A DNA stretch of 64,000 nucleotides. Origin: Prosthecobacter fusiformis (GTDB taxonomy: Bacteria > Verrucomicrobiota > Verrucomicrobiia > Verrucomicrobiales > Verrucomicrobiaceae). Location of the stretch: positions 1,054,001-1,118,000 of the forward strand of contig NZ_SOCA01000001.1 of the NCBI RefSeq assembly GCF_004364345.1, in the 5' to 3' direction. The number at the start of each line of letters is the position of its first letter. The stretch's first letter is position 1. Made by a program: the position numbers and the translations under genes. The notes under the pieces are model-generated. The model was given only the letters and a program-made list of their open reading frames with translations. It searched no databases and was not told where the DNA came from. This document shows, in pieces, positions 60,682-64,000 of the stretch.

Positions 60682-62307
60682 ATGAATCGAAGAACTCTAG
60701 CTTTCTACACCTGCGCGGCGGCCGCTCTGTCACTCACCTTGGCTCCATCCAGGGTTGCTGCGGACACTCACGAGGCCGATATCGTCGTCTATGGCGGCGT
60801 TCCCTGCGGCATCGCAGCGGCCATCACCGCAGCCCGGGAAGGCGTGAAGGTCATACTCATCGAGCCGACCAAACACGTCGGCGGACTCAGCACCAGCGGC
60901 ATCAACACGGCCGAGAGCGAGCACATGCTGAAGTGGACCATCGGCGGTTTTGCCGATGAGTTTTATCGCCGACTCGGTGATCACTATGGCAGCGGCAAGC
61001 CTGAGTATTACTTCGAATCATCCGTGGCCGAAAAGGTGTATCTCGAAATGCTCCAGGAAGCCAAGGTGGACGTACGCTATGGCGCGAGTGTAGAAGCAGT
61101 AACCAAGGATGGAACCAAGATCACCGCCATCACGCTGACCGATGGCACCCAGCTTACGGCTAAGGTCTTTGTAGACGCTGGTTATGAGGGCGATCTCATG
61201 GCCCGCGCGGGAGTGAAGTATGCTGTGGGCCGCGAGTCGAAAGCCGAGTTTGGCGAGGAAGCCGCCGGCATCCGTTTCGACAAGGAGCCGCGCAAGGCAC
61301 GCACCGTGGATGCAGAGGGCAAGCTGCTCCCCGGCATCAGCGCCTGGGCAAAGGACCTCAAAGAAGGCAACGCCCACCGCGCGCCTATGAACTACAACTT
61401 CCGCTTCACCGTGGCGAAGGATCCCGCTCTACAGGTACCCATCCCGAAGCCCAAGCATTACGATGCTTCACGTTATGCTCTCTTGGGCGGCTGGCTGCGC
61501 AACCAGACAGCCCAGGGGAAGGAGGTCAAGCTGAAGGACATTGTGGATCCCTACAAACGGCGGAACGGTAAGTTTGAGCTGAATAACAAACAGTCCGCCA
61601 TCTTTTCACTCGGCCATTTCGGCGGTCAGTTTGACTGGCCGGATGCCAGCTACGCCGAGCGCGCACGCATTTATGAGGATCACATGGATTACACCCTGGG
61701 CCTGCTGCATTACCTGGCTCATGACGAAGCCGTGCCACCCAATGTGCAGGAGGAAATGAAAGGCCTGGGATTGCACAAGGATGAATTCGCAGACAACGGC
61801 CACCTTCCCTATCAACTCTACGTTCGCGAAGCCCGCCGCATGCGCGGTGTCTATGTGATGAAGCAGCAGGATGTGCAGACCGATCTGCGCAAGCCAGACA
61901 GCATCGGCATGAGCAGCCACTTCATTGACTGCCATCACGTGCAGCGCGTGGCACTCAATGAGGACGAGTTCGTCAATGAAGGCCGCATCTGGCGCATGGG
62001 TTATGCGAACGAAATCCCCTATCGTGCCCTCACGCCTCAGCCCACCGAATGCACCAACCTGCTGGTCCCCGGAGCCGCCAGCTATACTCACGTCGCCTTC
62101 TGCACCCTGCGACTGGAAAGCGTCTGGATGATCACCGGCCATGCCGCAGGCATCGCCTCAGCCATGGCCGCAAAGGAGAACAGCGAAGTCCAAAAAGTAA
62201 ACGTCCCCGCCCTCCAGGAAAAACTCCGCGCCCAAAACCAAGTCGTCAACTTCATCCCCGGCCTCCCCGAAAAGTGCGAACACCTGAACGGCCCCCCCGA
62301 ATTTTGA
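60682..62307 (+). CDS. Exported FAD-dependent oxidoreductase (FAD_oxidored family)
   Basis: A 541-residue flavoprotein with a signal peptide (MNRRTLAFYTCAAAALSLTL, ending SRVAAD). The FAD fold has DIVVYGGVPCGIAAAITAAR and VGGLSTSGINTAE; FVDAGYEGDLMARAGVKYAVG and PGAASYTHVAFCTLRLESVW follow. This 'exported FAD_oxidored' type is common in Verrucomicrobia and Planctomycetes. It is a distant relative of the ACP-linked enzyme at 38.75 kb. I use the ATG at 60682; a TTG-type start lies six codons upstream. Confidence 0.87.
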   Translation: MNRRTLAFYTCAAAALSLTLAPSRVAADTHEADIVVYGGVPCGIAAAITAAREGVKVILIEPTKHVGGLSTSGINTAESEHMLKWTIGGFADEFYRRLGDHYGSGKPEYYFESSVAEKVYLEMLQEAKVDVRYGASVEAVTKDGTKITAITLTDGTQLTAKVFVDAGYEGDLMARAGVKYAVGRESKAEFGEEAAGIRFDKEPRKARTVDAEGKLLPGISAWAKDLKEGNAHRAPMNYNFRFTVAKDPALQVPIPKPKHYDASRYALLGGWLRNQTAQGKEVKLKDIVDPYKRRNGKFELNNKQSAIFSLGHFGGQFDWPDASYAERARIYEDHMDYTLGLLHYLAHDEAVPPNVQEEMKGLGLHKDEFADNGHLPYQLYVREARRMRGVYVMKQQDVQTDLRKPDSIGMSSHFIDCHHVQRVALNEDEFVNEGRIWRMGYANEIPYRALTPQPTECTNLLVPGAASYTHVAFCTLRLESVWMITGHAAGIASAMAAKENSEVQKVNVPALQEKLRAQNQVVNFIPGLPEKCEHLNGPPEF

Positions 62308-62338
62308 TCCTCAATCAACTCAGTTCAGCCCATCGTAG

Positions 62339-62402
62339 GGCGGGTTTGTCCGGCGTCATCGAGCATCGTTATCTTGCGCATTACCCCGCCGGATAACCCG
62401 CC
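62339..62402. repeat. Inverted repeat, REP-like
   Basis: GGCGGGTTTGTCCGGCG (62339-62355) is nearly complementary to CGCCGGATAACCCGCC (62387-62402), with a 31-base loop. GC-rich imperfect stems like this are typical of REP/BIME elements. It is just downstream of the FAD enzyme gene. A short open frame on the minus strand across it is not credible. Confidence 0.7.
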
Positions 62403-62564
62403 TTTCCCTGAAGGCACGGAGTCCATAAAGACATCCCCCACCTCCCAACCAACCCTTGCCAACCATGCATCCATAACGGATATTTTACACCATCCTTTAT
62501 CATCCCATACGTCCTTCTTTGCCTGGTATCTGATCACACGCCCTCACCTTCTCCCATCCCCCAA

Positions 62565-62655
62565 ATTTCCCCATGGGGAAATGCATCCCCATGAAATCCC
62601 CATCGTAACCCCCTGAAAATCAATCCATTACCCGCCAAATCCCCAAATGGGGAAA
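62565..62655. repeat. Cluster of CCCCAT palindromes
   Basis: ATTTCCCCATGGGGAAAT (62565-62582) is a perfect 18-bp palindrome. CCCCAAATGGGG follows near 62642, and further single copies of CCCCAT lie at about 62587, 62600, 62672 and 62678. The gap from 62308 to 62756 contains no gene other than these repeats and the leader of the next gene. Confidence 0.65.
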
Positions 62656-62720
62656 AATTAAAAACCATTCCCCATCCCCATCAAAGCGGCGCAAAACCGC
62701 CTTGGCAGAAAATCGCCCTC

Positions 62721-62782
62721 CTCTAACCTTCACAGCGAACCCACACGCAGGAAGCTATGAAATCCAAAAATTCCAATTCCGC
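62721..62782 (+). repeat. Duplicated leader and start, copy 1
   Basis: A 62-base block beginning CTCTAACCTTCACAGCGAAC, through GGAAGCTATG and the first codons (MKSKNSNSA), that is nearly identical to 63318-63379. It covers the ribosome-binding region and the first nine codons of the Cys-rich gene. Confidence 0.9.
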
Positions 62783-63263
62783 TGAGACAAGCCTTGCTTC
62801 TACGTCGTCCCTGCTAAGCAGCAATCAACCTTCACAAGCAGGCCCGAAATCCGGGGAAAAGGTTAAATGGCAGATCTACTGTGTGAACTGTGGTCGTGTA
62901 ATCTCCGCTCCAGTTGAGGAATTGCCAGTTTCTTGGCAGGTCAGTGAAAAATGTGAGGTCTCACTTGTTCCAAAAGGACAGTTTTGGCGAGTCCATAATT
63001 TCTGGGACTCGACCCCTGATGGAGTGATCGTAGTACATAGGAAGGATGTCCTGGATTTAAATAAGCACCCCGATTCCAATCGCCATGCGGGATGCTGTGG
63101 AGAAGGTGGATATCAAGGTCCTAATCTGGTATGCCCGTGCGGAAATGAAGTTGCTACGGAGGTTTCTGATTGCTGCACCCCACACTTCATTCACTTTCTC
63201 CCCGAGGCCACTGATATAGAACATCAACCTTTGCAACGCAATGACCTGGAGGCTGACAAATGA
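62757..63263 (+). CDS. Cys-rich hypothetical protein (168 aa)
   Basis: The N-terminal nine residues (MKSKNSNSA) are shared with the next gene and probably come with a duplicated leader. The rest is unrelated to it. Cysteines occur in IYCVNCGR, HAGCCGEGG, LVCPCGNE and VSDCCTPHF, suggesting one or more zinc sites. No family is recognised. GGAAG lies at a good distance before the ATG. It is followed, 90 bp later, by the DUF1801 gene. Confidence 0.7.
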   Translation: MKSKNSNSAETSLASTSSLLSSNQPSQAGPKSGEKVKWQIYCVNCGRVISAPVEELPVSWQVSEKCEVSLVPKGQFWRVHNFWDSTPDGVIVVHRKDVLDLNKHPDSNRHAGCCGEGGYQGPNLVCPCGNEVATEVSDCCTPHFIHFLPEATDIEHQPLQRNDLEADK

Positions 63264-63317
63264 GACCCCTCAAATATCAGGCTTAGACTAATGAGTTCGG
63301 CAAACAACAGCCAACCG

Positions 63318-63379
63318 CTCTAACCTTCACAGCGAACCCAACCGCCGGAAGCCATGAAATCCAAAAATTCCAATTCCGC
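63318..63379 (+). repeat. Duplicated leader and start, copy 2
   Basis: The second copy of the 62-base block, with only about four differences from 62721-62782. It covers the leader and first codons of the DUF1801 gene. The DUF1801 N-terminus continues with Lys-rich codons (KDLPAPKAAMKK). Confidence 0.9.
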
Positions 63380-63884
63380 AAAAGACCTCCCCGCCCCCAA
63401 GGCGGCAATGAAAAAAACGACGTGCCCCATTAAACCTGCGACCCAAGCCCCGGCAAAAAAGTTGCAGAAAAACGAGCAAGGCATCGTACTCCTTTCCGGC
63501 GGCAATCCGCAGATCGCCAAGGCGGATGGTGATGCGCCCGTGCAGGCCTACATCGCCGCCATGCCCGGCTGGAAAAGCGATCTTGGCAAGCGCCTGGATG
63601 CCATCATCACCCGCACCGTGCCCAACGTGCGCAAAGCCGTGAAATGGAACTCTCCCTTTTATGGCAGCGCAGATCAGGGCTGGTTCGTGTCCTTCCACGT
63701 GCTCACCCGTTACGTCAAAGTCACCTTCTTCGATGGCACCTCACTAGATCCCATTCCGCCCGGCGGCACTCCAAAGAGTAAAGAAGCCCGCTGGCTGGAC
63801 ATCTATGAAGACGATGTGCTTGACGAAGCCCAAATGACATCCTGGGTCAAACAAGCTGCTTCACTTCCTGGTTGGCTGCCCTAA
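63354..63884 (+). CDS. DUF1801 protein
   Basis: A 176-residue protein. The first 60 residues are Lys/Ala-rich and probably disordered; the DUF1801 (YdhG-like) core follows: VQAYIAAMPGWKSDLGKRLD, VRKAVKWNSPFYGS, WFVSFHVLTRYVKVTFFDG, ARWLDIYEDDVLDEAQ. The family is uncharacterised. The N-terminus matches the gene before it because of the duplicated leader. Stop is 6 bp before the convergent outer-membrane gene. Confidence 0.9.
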   Translation: MKSKNSNSAKDLPAPKAAMKKTTCPIKPATQAPAKKLQKNEQGIVLLSGGNPQIAKADGDAPVQAYIAAMPGWKSDLGKRLDAIITRTVPNVRKAVKWNSPFYGSADQGWFVSFHVLTRYVKVTFFDGTSLDPIPPGGTPKSKEARWLDIYEDDVLDEAQMTSWVKQAASLPGWLP

Positions 63885-63890
63885 CCATGC

Positions 63891-64000
63891 TCAAAACGCA
63901 AAGCCGACGGTCACGTGCAGCATACCGCTTTTTTCTCCCTCACGCGCATCCAAGTTATGACCGTAGTCGATACGGATGGGGCCAAAGGGAAGTTTATACC
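63891..64000 (-). CDS. BamA/Omp85-family outer-membrane protein, C-terminal tail (partial)
   Basis: Only the last 35 codons are in the window, on the minus strand. They read YKLPFGPIRIDYGHNL, then LHVTVGFAF and a stop. GPIRIDYGHNL and a terminal Phe-ending strand are the classic end of BamA/TamA/Toc75-type barrels: the last strands and the beta-signal. It cannot be told which Omp85 member this is, because the POTRA domains lie outside the window. BamA inserts barrels into the outer membrane. Confidence 0.8.
   Translation of the reverse strand, partial: YKLPFGPIRIDYGHNLDAREGEKSGMLHVTVGFAF

Noticed and set aside
62325-62537. 70-codon minus-strand open frame
   Set aside because: It spans the inverted repeat and the gap after the FAD enzyme, with no start signal or family similarity.
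1-64000. CRISPR arrays, rRNA or tRNA genes, integrases, insertion sequences
   Set aside because: No regularly spaced direct repeats, no rRNA-like stretch, no complete tRNA cloverleaf and no transposase or integrase motif was seen on either strand.

Overview
The window looks like chromosome of a Verrucomicrobiota bacterium, probably of the Verrucomicrobiaceae/Prosthecobacter type. The inference rests on moderately high G+C, two PEP-CTERM proteins with the 'PEPSRA' form of the tail, a giant autotransporter-associated beta-strand-repeat protein, a MurC-MurB fusion, a Tat-exported Gfo/Idh/MocA oxidoreductase, many starts without a clear Shine-Dalgarno sequence, and a Gram-negative envelope (OpgG, a BamA-like tail, beta-barrels). 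No rRNA, tRNA, CRISPR array or complete transposon was found.

Layout. 1-2.2 kb: an RNA-repair pair (RNA ligase, cut by the window edge, and HD-Pnk end-healing enzyme) plus a small orphan. 2.2-9.2 kb: one 2343-residue surface protein with about 600-residue internal repeats. 9.6-14.7 kb: an orphan with a strong promoter and a possible frameshift, then scpB-pheA, a MOSC protein and serS. 14.9-18.8 kb: a four-gene run of exported proteins of unknown role, followed by an exported peroxiredoxin and a Tat-exported oxidoreductase. 21-29 kb: an exported coiled-coil/TPR protein, a DUF1003 protein, a fusion of an AcvB/VirJ-like hydrolase to an MprF-type aminoacyl-phosphatidylglycerol synthase, mutY and metX. 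29-33 kb: a VapBC-like pair, murC-murB and an HNH/small-protein pair. 33-37.4 kb: a reactive-sulfur detoxification operon (TauE exporter, two rhodaneses, DsrE, CstB-like persulfide dioxygenase/rhodanese) facing an ArsR repressor across a palindrome. 37.4-53 kb: mainly housekeeping (queG, ACP plus FAD enzyme, ggt, opgG, yceH, NUDIX, mutarotase, mtnP, SNF2 helicase, argG).

53.1-60.5 kb is an accessory region: a lone TIR-domain effector, orphan and immunity-like small genes, a RusA-like/HNH pair, and repetitive hairpin elements between genes. 60.5-64 kb holds an exported FAD enzyme, a palindrome-rich gap, two genes sharing a duplicated 5' leader (one is DUF1801), and the C-terminal tail of a BamA/Omp85 barrel on the minus strand.

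Most interesting points: the two-faced AcvB-MprF fusion; the sulfur operon with an unusual cysteine layout in its regulator; a PheA whose prephenate dehydratase domain lacks the Thr of the TRF motif; the exported four-gene cluster; and the accessory region with a TIR effector, paired nucleases and triloop hairpin arrays. All family assignments come from recognising motifs by eye; no database search was run.
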